Source of the DNA: Hymenopellis radicata
Taxonomy: Eukaryota; Basidiomycota; Agaricomycetes; Agaricales; Physalacriaceae
Length of the DNA: 18,152 nucleotides
Direction: 5' to 3'
NCBI GenBank assembly: GCA_015501595.1
Contig: JADNRX010000914.1
Coordinates: 1-18,152 of the forward strand
The notes under the pieces were generated by a model, which had not been told where the DNA came from, did not search any database, and was given only the letters and a program-made list of their open reading frames with translations. Both the position numbers and the translations under genes were made by a program. Shown here in pieces: positions 10,001-18,152 of this stretch (position 1 is the first letter of the stretch; the number at the start of each line of letters is the position of its first letter).

Positions 10001-11053
10001 CTTGATTCATGAAGACAGCGTCCTGCATACCGGCACGCTGTGCATGCAACTGACGAAGACTGTTCTCAGTGGCATGTATATGCTGACGGACTTGAATGAT
10101 TTTCTGCTGCAGGTCGACAGAGATGATGGGTCGCGCAGGAGTATTAGGCATCAGCGTCTGAGCCAGGGAAACGGGAGGAGGGCGTGCGGCAGGAGAGGGT
10201 TGGCGCATTGCCTGATTCGAGTTCATAGGGGGAGAAAAAAGGTCGCTAGGATTAACCTGGTTAGCTCCAGGATGCGCCGGGTTCTGGCCCATGCGAGGTG
10301 GGAAAGCCATGGGAGCGTGCTGGTTCTGCTGGTTACCGGCCATGTCGATGAGATTAAGCTGCCTGTTGTGGGTCTGGTTAAAGGCCTGCATCATGGCATT
10401 ACGCGCCTGCATGGAGTTCTGGGAAAGGGTTGGCTGTATGTTGCCACCGCCAATTCCATTAAAGCCGTTCGCGAGAAGCGAATTTCGCTGATTCGACGGA
10501 TCATGAAAGGTGGGTTGCTGAGGCCCCGCGCCACTCGGTCCTCCCATCTGGGGTACACCGAGAAACGACTGCTGCTGTTGGCGGTTTGCCATAGCGTTAC
10601 TTTGGATGAGGTTGGCCATCTGAGAGAACAAAAGCAAGTTAGAACAGATACGTAATTATCAAAAAGTTAACAAGAAAGAACGTGTGCACATGACGTTTCA
10701 GCGCGCAGATAACTGCCCATATCTTGGTCAAACAAAGGCGGGGGGTAGGAGGCCTATAAGCTGCCCGACAAGCCCCTCGCTCACCCCGCCCTCGTCCACA
10801 CCACGCCCGCTGTTACTGGAGAATTACTTGCCTCGGTCATTCCACCACCATTGTTCGGTCGAAACTGGTTCTGTAGCTGATGCATCGTTGACCATAATTG
10901 GTTCTGGTCGCCAAAGTTCTGCATGCCTTGGTGGCCGTCCTGCGCCTGTTGTTGCTGCTGTTGGTTCTGCGACTGCTGGGCCATCTGCTGCTGCTGGAGC
11001 ATGGATGGATTGAAGTTTGGCATCATCGGATATTGGGGGTGTCGGTCAGCCAT
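7041..11053 (-). CDS. SWI1-like ARID-domain subunit of SWI/SNF (3' third frame-broken)
   Basis: Exons on the minus strand: 11053-10832, 10619-9826, 9768-8576, 8525-8360, then 8309 to the inferred stop at 7041. The start reads MADRHPQYPMMPNF. The first 440 residues are Gln/Asn/Pro/Met-rich with a 15-Gln run. An ARID domain follows (about residues 445-550), visible in ERFEKAFENFLKSRN, GRSLDMHALHSVV, GGYQGVSHRDLWSVVAGRVG and IYKEFILPFDN. ARID proteins of this build are the DNA-binding Swi1/ARID1 subunits of SWI/SNF remodellers in the nucleus. Intron 1 is 212 bp with a GC donor (gcaagt). Intron 2 (57 bp) is stop-free. Exons 1-3 are clean, but 7041-8525 needs about six single-base corrections to stay in one frame. 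The C-terminus, once the frame is followed, is acidic and Ser-rich and ends near MSTLDQPWAIFQSS. Homopolymer errors are the likely cause. The ARID call is firm; equivalence to SWI1 is inferred from architecture. Confidence 0.86.
9849..9932 (-). repeat. polyglutamine-coding CAG/CAA tract
   Basis: Twenty-eight codons of the ARID gene, of which 25 are glutamine (longest run 15), interrupted by two Ala and one His, at about residues 300-330. CAG and CAA are mixed, which tends to limit slippage. On the plus strand this appears as an artefactual leucine-rich frame. Confidence 0.9.
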
Positions 11054-11500
11054 GATTCCAAGATCTAGGCACTGCCAGCGGGAGGGTAACAGAAGGAAAG
11101 CGCCTAGACCGCCGCGGGGGCGAGCGCAACGACGACGGCAATGGCAATGGCGCGAGCGACGTAGGGGAAGACAATGCTCGTCTCGTCGGGGTGAGAGCAA
11201 AGGTGTGAGTGGGAAACGCTCTGCACAGGCGAACAGCCAGGGTAACAGCAACAAACACGACCATTGGCCGACCACTTTGGTTTTTCTTTATTTAATTAGC
11301 GCTTTTTTATTCTATCCCTCGCTAATCCGAGAAACTATGCTCCTCGGTGCCTAGTACAACTAGTAACTTGCACGGCGTCCTATAACTAACAGTATTATTG
11401 AGCATCTGTTTCATCACACCGATGATGACTATACACAGAAATATGATAGCGATGGAACACGAATAGGTGGTACATATTATACATGATCAAGCGACTCGAC
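11054..11500 (-). promoter_or_regulatory. upstream region of the ARID gene
   Basis: These 447 bp lie between the VTT gene's inferred stop and the ARID start, both on the minus strand. The part next to the ATG is GC-rich. A CCAAT box is readable on the minus strand (11267-11263, about 210 bp upstream of the ATG), followed farther upstream by an AT-rich stretch near 11280-11320. Promoter use is inferred from position only. No other gene is recognised. Confidence 0.4.
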
Positions 11501-12691
11501 TTAACGACTTGAACCCGGGGAAAGGTCATCTTCATCTTTCTTCGGTGTCGAAATGGCTGGTCCAGCCTCTAAAATAATATCTTCGTTCGTCGTCTTCGTA
11601 ATCTTCATATTCCTCGTCGTCGCGCACAAGCAGACGCGAGGAAACGTCCTTGGCCTTGCTCGGAGCATTTGGCCCAACCGCCAGTACTCTATCCTCTGGC
11701 TCCTCGTCGTCAGAGTCGGCTGCTTTGGGTTCCATCCCCGATATCATTCAGCTTCCTTCCTGAACATATAACGTAGACCGACTGGTATCAGCACGCCTAT
11801 GACAACAGCCGAAAGACCAAAAAAGTTCTTCCAGCTAATGAGATGAAAGTCGTCGGGACTAGTCATGTCATCCAGGCCACCACCAATGGTCGTATGTATG
11901 ACGGTCACACCGAGTATTCCAAGGGCAGTGCTCACCCAAAAAGGAATCAACCCGATGCCGACATGAGGACAAACAACGTTGACTACCCAATGAGGCGGAA
12001 GGGGCGCAATACGAAGAATTATCAGGAAGGATATGATATTGGATCTATGAGCAGAGATCCTTGTTGACCAGGTCGACAAGAGGTGTTGGAATTTGGGCAC
12101 AGTAAGCAATGCTGGCCCAAAGCGCGGCAGATATTAGGTAGCAGAGGGTAGCACCCGATGCTACACAGACAGGCTAGAGGGAGAGCTCGAGGAACACCCC
12201 AAACTGCGCCTCCCAGGATTGACAGGTACATTGAACCCGGTAGGGAAAATGCCTGCAAGCTGGCAAAAAACTCAGAGGATGAACGTGGGTTACCGAAAGT
12301 CAGGAGACTTACAAGAGATATGTTGTGACATAGCAAACAAGTATTCGGAAGGGATAGATATCCCGGTATTTCTTTAGAAGGGTATTGAGCTCTTGTAACT
12401 GCTGGAAGGATTTGGGATTCGGATGGCGTCTCGATCCTCCCTGTAGAGTCGTGTAAGTACATATGTTTCTGTTACAAGAGACAACAGGTCGCACTCTTCA
12501 ACAGTAGGGAGAGCAAGCCAGAGGGTTCCGCCGAGAAGGAGGGTACTGACGATAAAAATGGCGGCCATCTTGAGGGTGGCATTGAATATGACCCGGCGAG
12601 ATGACGGCTGGGAAGGGGAAATCGGTGTAGCGCCATATGACGGACTGGATGAGGAGATTAAAGGAGCGTATTCATCGTCTTCGTTGTGCAT
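11501..12691 (-). CDS. TMEM41/TVP38-type VTT-domain membrane protein (frame-broken)
   Basis: The start at 12691 gives MHNEDDEYAPLISSSSPSYG, a hydrophilic N-terminus, then a first helix (IFIVSTLLLGGTLWLAL). Inferred introns are 12485-12441 (45 bp, weak gttgtc donor) and 12312-12260 (53 bp, gtaagt). The following segments include QQLQELNTLLKKYRDIYPFR, LQAFSLPGSMYLSILGGAVW, RSNIISFLIILRIAPLPPHW, IPFWVSTALGILGVTVIHTT and WKNFFGLSAVVIGVLIPVGL, which match the VTT (DedA-like) domain of TMEM41/TVP38 proteins, ER or Golgi multi-pass proteins linked to phospholipid scrambling and autophagy. The C-terminal tail is very acidic (RDDEEYEDYEDDE) and ends DEDDLSPGSSR if one follows the frames. About five single-base frame breaks occur (near 12415, 12160, 12119, 11748 and 11585). 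Family assignment is firm; the first intron is the least certain part. Confidence 0.82.
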
Positions 12692-12887
12692 GACAGTGTC
12701 GAGTATATAAGGAAGCGTTGGAATGTTGGAAGGGACTAGGTGGCATGATGGACAAACTCAGACTGGATGACAGAGGCAAGTTGCCAATTTAGTCACATAT
12801 TAAGTAATACAGGGTCAAACGGCATCTTCCGGAGTGCCAGCATCGTGGCCAACAGCGACCTCGAGCCTTTGCTCGCCATCGACTATG
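12692..12887. promoter_or_regulatory. divergent promoter region
   Basis: The VTT gene starts leftward at 12691 and the Zn2Cys6 gene rightward at 12888 (or the adjacent ATG at 12885), so these 196 bp must serve both. TATATAA at 12704-12710 lies too close to the VTT ATG to be a conventional TATA box for it. No operator is recognised. Confidence 0.5.
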
Positions 12888-15800
12888 ATGTCTAGTCAAC
12901 TGCCAGGCTCGTCATCCGGCGCTGTGCCGTCTTCACTGCATTCTGCTCTACAAATGAACCCACAGCCACCGCCGCATCTCTGAATGTGAAGCAACCGTCA
13001 CCAAAACCAGGAAATTCCATCGCCATCAGCCGCAACAGCGGGCACGAAGCGACGTCGCAAGAACGACGGTGGCGATGGCGAAGGCCAAAGCGGTCCAGCG
13101 AGCCTCGCCGGCTTCGTCGATCGCATGAGGCCTGTGCGAGATGTCGAGGGAAGAAAATTAAGGCAAGTCCCGTCGGGCGACACCGACACGGCAAATTCCA
13201 GGAAAACAGAATGCTCAACACCCTCTTAGTGCGACTCTAAACACCCTCGATGCACCGCTTGTCAGACTGCTGGCGTCGAATGCAACCAAGAGGACCGCCA
13301 TCGTCAGACCTCACTCCCCGCGGATATACAGAGCGTGTCGAGCTCCAGCTTGCCCAATGCGAGGCATTATTGAAGCGTCATCTTCCTGGATTCGAGATGG
13401 CCAATATCGAGGAATTTCTCGCTCGGGACGGTATAGAAATCGCAGATAATCATCCTAGCGCATCTTTTGGCTTTGCATCTTCGCCACTGCGCTCATCATT
13501 CCGCCCAGAGGCCGGCCCGCCTCCCAAAGGTGGTCAAGGCCCAAATCCATACATGTATCCTCCCCCACCAATGATGCCCCCACCTCCGGGTTATCCTGCT
13601 CATGCCATGCTTCCTTACCCGCCTGGGCCACCATATCACCCATCCATGCCAATGCCAGGTCCGCCTTACAACCCTCATATTATCCGGCCTTCCAGCAGCA
13701 ACAACAACCTACGCAGTTCCCCGAAGAAGGTCAACGCACTTTGCCATCCGGCGACATCAAAGGTCAGGATCCGAAATCCAACGACATGTCCAACACTCAG
13801 GTCAGTCTTTCATACGCAGTTGAGGCGTCTTTTCTCATGTTGCAACAGTCTCTGGCAAAGAACTTTGGCGTCTCTGCCGCTATTGTCAGCGACCTCAAAC
13901 TTGCCCCGACAACCATCGACAAGGAAGATCTCGCTGTCGGTTCCAACGGGCTCTCTTCTGGCAGAGACCGCGAGGAGCAGAGACGAAAGCCCCTCGCAAC
14001 TCTCAAAACTGGCGTAAAGTCACAGTCAGACGCAATTCCAATGCATCTGCTCCTCCCCAGCTGGCACTCGCGCGCGTCCCGATCCTGCCATCATCGATGT
14101 TTGGCTGCCCAAAAACCGCGCTCTTGTTCAACGCATCGTTGATATCTACTTTACCCGTCTCAACGTGCATCGCCCAGTTTTCTTCAAAAAAGGTCTTCCA
14201 GGCGTCGTTGGATGACCTCTATTCGATAGAACGACCATACATGATCCTGGATTCATTTGCAGCCTCTACCTCGTTCTCGCATTGGGTACACTCAGCGAGG
14301 CTTCTCACCTCTCTTCCGAAGTTGAAGGCGGTGAAGACGTTACCATGTCCCCACCTAACAAGCCACTCCCCAAGAGTGCAATGCCACCTGAATGGCCTGA
14401 TCACGACGAGTTCTTCAAGCGCGCTCTGGGCGTCAAGCCTGACTTGAAGGTGACCATATCGAGTTTACAAGCGCTCATCTTATTGCATTTGTATCTGTAC
14501 ACGAGGTATGTCTTTTCAGTGCTTGAGATCTGGGCTCATCGTGTCTTCAGCGACAAGGCCGTACACTTTGGCGACTCGTGGGAAGCCTAGTTCGTCTCTC
14601 CATTGAACTAGGCCTCCATCACGATCCCACATCTCAAGTGAACCCCGTCAATCAGCACATCTTTTCAGATGAAGAGTGCCAGCTCCGTATTCGCCTTTGG
14701 GGTATCGTCCTTATTCATGACCGCGGTACTTCGCTTCTGTTGGGACGGCCTCTGGGAATTGCTCCTCTGACGCCAACACTCCGCGTCCGTCGCGGATGTC
14801 GTCTGCCAACCGATTGAAGGACGCAGACTTTAGCGAGCACTTTGACCTTTCGCACCCCATCACAGAAATCCAAGCTGACATTATCAACTCGCTGTACTCG
14901 CCCACCGACAAAGCAGCGATACTATCATGCGTAACGCGACGAGGATCATCAAGAGCATGGCCGAGTTCCGCAGCCGTCTTCCGGAAAAGTACAAGGATTA
15001 CTTTGGTGGTACCGACGACTGGCCGTTGGAGAGAAGAAGCAAATTGGTCCAGGACATCACGGAAGACGAAGGCCTCACCCTTTTAAAAATCGGCATTCTA
15101 GAATCTTGTTGCTTCGGGCTTTATTCAGTTCAAAAGAGCTCAAATACGAGCATCGACGAAAGGCTTTGGTAGATGGTGAGCATTCCTTTCAAGCTGCATA
15201 AATACTTATGTCTTTCCCTAGCGATAATCACTTCTCACAACACGATCATCGTCCATAGTCAGCTCATCCGATTCCCTGACATTGCGTTCTTCACTTCCCC
15301 GATTCCTCTTCATATCGCCGCAATGGTTATCCTCTACGGGCACATGTCAAAGTCGGACACTCTGCCCCGCCACACCGCGCTCGAAGACGTCTGGCTTGCA
15401 CTCGACATGCTTCCTCGATTCCGCTGGCGCTGGGAGCGCAAGGACGTGAACGGCGGCCATCCGCTCATTTCCAAACTTGCCGAACGGGTGATGGAAGTGA
15501 ATCTCCACCAGGTTGGACCGGCGACGAACCCTGTCCTGCTTAGTGAGCCGGACTGGGAGGAGGACGCAGCGCTGAAGAGTCCCGGCCATCGTCCCAATAG
15601 CCAGCAGTCGACGCCTACGCTCTCGGCGGCGTCGTACGGGTCTGTGTATGGGCCTCGTGGTATGAACGGTGACGGCCATAACGCGACGCCGCCCGGCAAG
15701 CACGCGCCCATGCCTGACTGTGGGCATATGTTTTATCCGTTTTATCCTGAGGCGCAGGTGAACGGGCATGGAGACGGGTCGTCTGCTGAGAACGGGCACT

Positions 15801-16108
15801 ACAGTCACCTTTTGGCGGCCGCGGCTGTTCCGCCCTCTCAAGACTCGTACATGTCGGAGGAGCGGGATGGGGCGCAGGAAAATCATCAGTCGCAGCAGAG
15901 TGTTTGGATGCCTCCCCCTCTCACCCTCCCACCAGTATGGCAGCTGTACGATACTGAGCCTCCCCTTCTCACCCTCCTACCAGTATGGCAGCCGTACGAT
16001 ACTGAGTTGCTGCTATGTTTCCTCGAATTTATGCTGTCTTTCTTTATCGTTTGTGTCACTTATTCTCTCATAAATGGTTGGGCCGCGCGCGTTTCTTCGC
16101 TGTTGTAA
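12888..16108 (+). CDS. Zn2Cys6 transcription factor with fungal_trans domain (frame-broken)
   Basis: The start MSSQLPGSSSGAVPSSLHSA leads to a basic region and a binuclear zinc cluster CARCRGKKIK / CDSKHPRCTACQTAGVEC, with the exact C-x2-C-x6-C-x6-C-x2-C-x6-C spacing. The cluster is split by a 67-bp GC-AG intron (13163-13229). Next come a coiled linker (YTERVELQLAQCEALLKRHL), a Pro/Tyr/Met-rich stretch, and the regulatory domain (NRALVQRIVDIYFTRLNVHR, LILLHLYLYT, LWRLVGSLVRLSIELGLHHD, DEECQLRIRLWGIVLIHDRG, then LHIAAMVILYGHM and VWLALDMLPRFRWRWERKD). Introns are inferred at 14506-14550 and 15176-15221; 13801-13848 is a possible stop-free one. Such proteins bind DNA in the nucleus and control catabolic or metabolic genes; the target is unknown. 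At least 12 single-base frame breaks lie between 12980 and 15110; from 15222 on the frame is clean. The hydrophobic last 30 residues look unnatural for the family, so the true stop may be earlier. Confidence 0.85.
15911..16006 (+). repeat. 48-bp in-frame tandem duplication
   Basis: Two adjacent 48-bp copies (15911-15958 and 15959-16006) differ at only a few bases and encode PPPLTLPPVWQLYDTE and PPLLTLLPVWQPYDTE near the end of the Zn2Cys6 protein. The differences show that it is a diverged duplication rather than an assembly copy. Confidence 0.93.
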
Positions 16109-16752
16109 CCGTACCTCTATGTTGCTCGTATACCTGTACTGTATGTCCGTCATGTCATTTGCTTGGTAAATTGTCGATTTTGTGTGGACCTGTACTATGT
16201 ACCAACACGTAGATTTGTCGTTTTGACAAACCGGTGCCGGAAGCGTCGTCTCAAGTCGCTGGAAGTTAGAATGGAACGACCTCTTGCTCGGGGCATCGAT
16301 AGTGGAAGTACGTATGATGTATTTGGCATTGCGAAACAATGGCGGCGAACCGATCGCGCTAGAGCATCGGAGTTCCGGCGTTCAAATACACACTTATTCA
16401 CCCTATGCCACGTACGTCTGTCGGCTCTGGGTTGCTTCTCCTGTGTTATGCTTGGTAGCAACTTCTTTGATGTTATCTGGTTCAACTGAACTCATGAACG
16501 AAGTCTTTCTCAGACATCGCTATATGCATGCTATCTCGATCTTCCATTTCATCCCCTCGTCGGGATGAAAAAGTCGCGTTAGGACATACCTGGGACATAC
16601 TTGGTAGACATATCAATCTTTCGCGCGTATCATGATCATTTAGAGGGCGTACATATTGCTAAACCAGAATGTGACAAGCAAGGCTTTCCGCCAGGACTTC
16701 CCCGGTACAAGAATATCGTACAAAGCATCTGAATACATGTCAAGAACAAGGG
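16109..16752. other. intergenic stretch between convergent genes
   Basis: These 644 bp lie between the stop of the Zn2Cys6 gene (+) and that of RPAC1 (-). They should contain both 3' UTRs, but that is longer than two typical fungal 3' UTRs need. Open frames of about 95-108 codons exist on both strands (for example 16163-16489 + and 16195-16485 -). They overlap, lack family features and look random. Confidence 0.5.
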
Positions 16753-17927
16753 CTATGTGTTCCCCATTACCACGTCCGACTCTCCGCCCGGGTTTCTCAA
16801 GAGTTCAACCCCGGCCTTGATTTCCACTATTTTTTGACGCATGACCGCGATTGCTTCTGGTAGTAGTCTTTGTGGGGAATATGCACTCTCCGATTCGACG
16901 TTGACTGAATGTACGCGTTAGGAAGGGGCGGAATAGCAGCAATAATTGGCTTACACATGAAGAAATCCCGGACGCGACTCAGTTCGACATGACCCTCGAA
17001 TTCAGGATGCCGTAGAACCTCGCGACTAACCGTGTCATTTCGGACACCGTGAGGGTCTACACTAACTTGCTTCGTCCTCGGATCCACCTTGATAACACCC
17101 GGCGCAAAACACCGCTGAAACTTTTCTGCCAGTGGTGGGGGAATAGGTTTGAGAATTTTTATATGTGGGAGGAGACGGTACGAGGCAGTCGCGACGGGGC
17201 TGAACTTGGCATGGTCTTTCCCGACGCCCTTTATCGCGTGCATGTCTATCTCGATCTCTTGGCCCGGACGAAGCTTGGCCAGGACGATGTTGGGGTTCGT
17301 TGGGGCGGGCGGGTTCTCGCCAAACATGGCGGGCTGTTCTCCTTCCGGGCGCCACACCAAATGCGAGGAGAGGAATTCAGAGTTGATGTAGAGATCCTCG
17401 GGCTCTGTTGCACCGGGGCGGGGTTTGGGGTTGTGTGTGCATTCAAGCTTGATGTGGAATACTATGGTATTGCGGTCGGTGGGCGCGTCGTTCCCTGGGG
17501 TGCGCATCTCCATGGGCGCTGGATCGACATTGAGAGGTATGAGACCGATGCGCTGCGCGAGGACTTCGTCTTGGATGACGGTGGTGTTGTTCCAGACGTA
17601 GACGTGCTCGATGGCCACGGTAGGCACTTCGGCGATCATGATTCTGCGGAATGCATTGGCGATAGAGGCGTCGACGCCGACGAGGTCAAAATCGATGGAT
17701 CGATTTGAAAGCCGTTGGACGTCGACTTTTAGGTTCTATGCTTCCAAGTTAAGCGACCATAAGCAAAGTCGTTGCCAAATCCGTCACGGAAAACGCACTT
17801 TGGTGAATTTTTCGAGATTCCAGGAATGGTCCTCGTTGGGATAGTGGCCAGGATAGTCGGTGCTGGAAATGTTCGTGACGCGTTCCGCCTTGATGCCAAC
17901 CAGCCGGCGTTGGTCAACTTCTGTCAT
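16753..17927 (-). CDS. RPC40: RNA polymerases I and III subunit AC40 / RPAC1
   Basis: Three exons on the minus strand (17927-17799, 17735-16955, 16904-16753) give 353 residues, against 335 in yeast and 346 in human. It begins MTEVDQRRLVGIKAERV and contains the alpha-like dimerization signature SIDFDLVGVDASIANAFRRI, then MIAEVPTVAIEHVYVWNNT and LAQRIGLIPLNVDP. The C-terminal half of the fold shows PGQEIEIDMHAIKGVGKDHA and FSPVATASYRLLP, and the last helix is restored after intron 2 (VESESAYSPQRLLPEAIAVM). It forms the AC40-AC19 heterodimer that nucleates assembly of RNA polymerases I and III. Introns are 63 bp (gtgcgt) and 50 bp (gtaagc). If intron 2 were retained, the conserved last helix would be replaced. 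The gene is fully intact and ends at TAG 16755-16753. It is divergent from a CobW-type gene. Confidence 0.97.
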
Positions 17928-18015
17928 CGTTGCAAGAAAGCAGCAACAAAAATTTCGATCGTTTACCACGTGTCTCAAAGCGATCACGTACTTAGCATCT
18001 TCTCCCTGAACGTCC
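17928..18015. promoter_or_regulatory. short bidirectional promoter
   Basis: Only 88 bp separate the RPAC1 start (17927, leftward) from the CobW-type start (18016, rightward). Both core promoters and both 5' UTRs must overlap here or extend into the neighbouring gene. There is no TATA box. A CACGTG E-box-like hexamer lies at 17968-17973 and TACGTACTT-like sequence near 17988. Confidence 0.5.
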
Positions 18016-18152
18016 ATGTCGCCAAATTCCTTCATTCCTATCACGGTCGTCACTGGCTTTCTTGGCGCTGGGAAAACATCTCTCATTCTGTCTTTACTTC
18101 CACAACTTCCTGCGGATTATAAAGTCGTTCTCTTGAAGAACGAGTTTGGTGA
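18016..18152 (+). CDS. CobW/ZNG1-type metal-chaperone GTPase, N-terminus (partial)
   Basis: From ATG at 18016 the frame reads MSPNSFIPITVVTGFLGAGK, TSLILSLLPQ and LPADYKVVLLKNEFG before running off the window. The GFLGAGKTS Walker A loop at residues 14-22 preceded by a hydrophobic beta strand, and the NEFG motif about 20 residues after it, are diagnostic of the G3E GTPase family CobW/P47K (ZNG1/CBWD in animals, YNR029C in yeast). These proteins hand metal, probably zinc, to client enzymes using GTP. Only 45 complete residues are visible, so the CxCC metal motif and C-terminal domain cannot be checked. The start fits the family, whose members begin only a few residues before the P-loop strand. 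Confidence 0.92.
   Translation, partial: MSPNSFIPITVVTGFLGAGKTSLILSLLPQLPADYKVVLLKNEFG

Noticed and set aside
9810..10655. Plus-strand 281-codon frame with a long leucine run, resembling a signal or membrane segment
   Set aside because: It is the antisense of the CAG/CAA polyglutamine tract and ARID gene coding sequence.
7041..15175. Programmed ribosomal frameshifting as the cause of the frame hops
   Set aside because: There are over twenty sites with different sequence contexts and both directions of shift; no common slippery heptamer. Indel errors or decay explain them more simply.
16163..16489. Open frames of about 100 codons on both strands between the Zn2Cys6 gene and RPAC1
   Set aside because: No recognisable domain, mutually overlapping, and compositionally random.
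17049..17708. Plus-strand 219-codon frame
   Set aside because: Antisense shadow of RPAC1, whose protein is unmistakable on the minus strand.
1..18152. Transposon, integrated virus, CRISPR or gene-cluster signatures
   Set aside because: No terminal repeats, transposase, reverse transcriptase, capsid or polymerase motifs, repeat-spacer array or biosynthetic core enzymes were seen.

Overview
This is nuclear DNA of a filamentous fungus, most probably an agaricomycete basidiomycete. Genes are packed on both strands and split by introns of about 45-67 bp with GT(R)-AG borders and CTAAC-like branch points. The encoded proteins are fungal or basidiomycete in style: a Zn2Cys6 regulator with a fungal_trans domain, a glutamine-rich ARID protein, and a DUF6534-like start. 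There is no operon, rRNA, tRNA, CRISPR array or transposon that I can support.

Layout. 1-128 (+): possible last codons of an unknown gene. 320-451 (-): a lone first segment of a DUF6534-like membrane protein. 967-1365 (+): a 78-residue single-pass membrane protein in four exons, the first only the ATG. 2145-5042 (+): an 880-residue inositol polyphosphate 5-phosphatase-like protein in six exons. 5605-6793 (+): a YJU2/CWC16-family splicing factor of the CCDC130 (YJU2B) branch, six exons. 7041-11053 (-): a SWI1-like ARID subunit of SWI/SNF. 11501-12691 (-): a TMEM41/TVP38-type VTT-domain membrane protein. 12888-16108 (+): a Zn2Cys6 transcription factor. 16753-17927 (-): the AC40/RPAC1 subunit shared by RNA polymerases I and III, intact in three exons. 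18016 to the window end (+): the N-terminus of a CobW/ZNG1-type metal-chaperone GTPase, divergent from RPAC1.

The genes do not form one pathway. Most are housekeeping or regulatory functions (phosphoinositide signalling, pre-mRNA splicing, chromatin remodelling, membrane lipid transport, transcription) in ordinary fungal order. I found no convincing undescribed system.

The most striking feature is sequence quality or gene decay. Three consecutive genes (3' third of the ARID gene, the VTT gene, and the 5' two thirds of the Zn2Cys6 gene) carry many single-base frame breaks. Many are explained by one base missing from or added to a short homopolymer, while splice sites and protein family motifs remain intact. 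Neighbouring genes are clean. Consensus error is my preferred explanation; recent pseudogenization is the alternative. Smaller points of interest are two GC-AG introns, two stop-free introns of length 3n, a 7-nt first exon, an ATG-only first exon, and a 48-bp in-frame tandem duplication.
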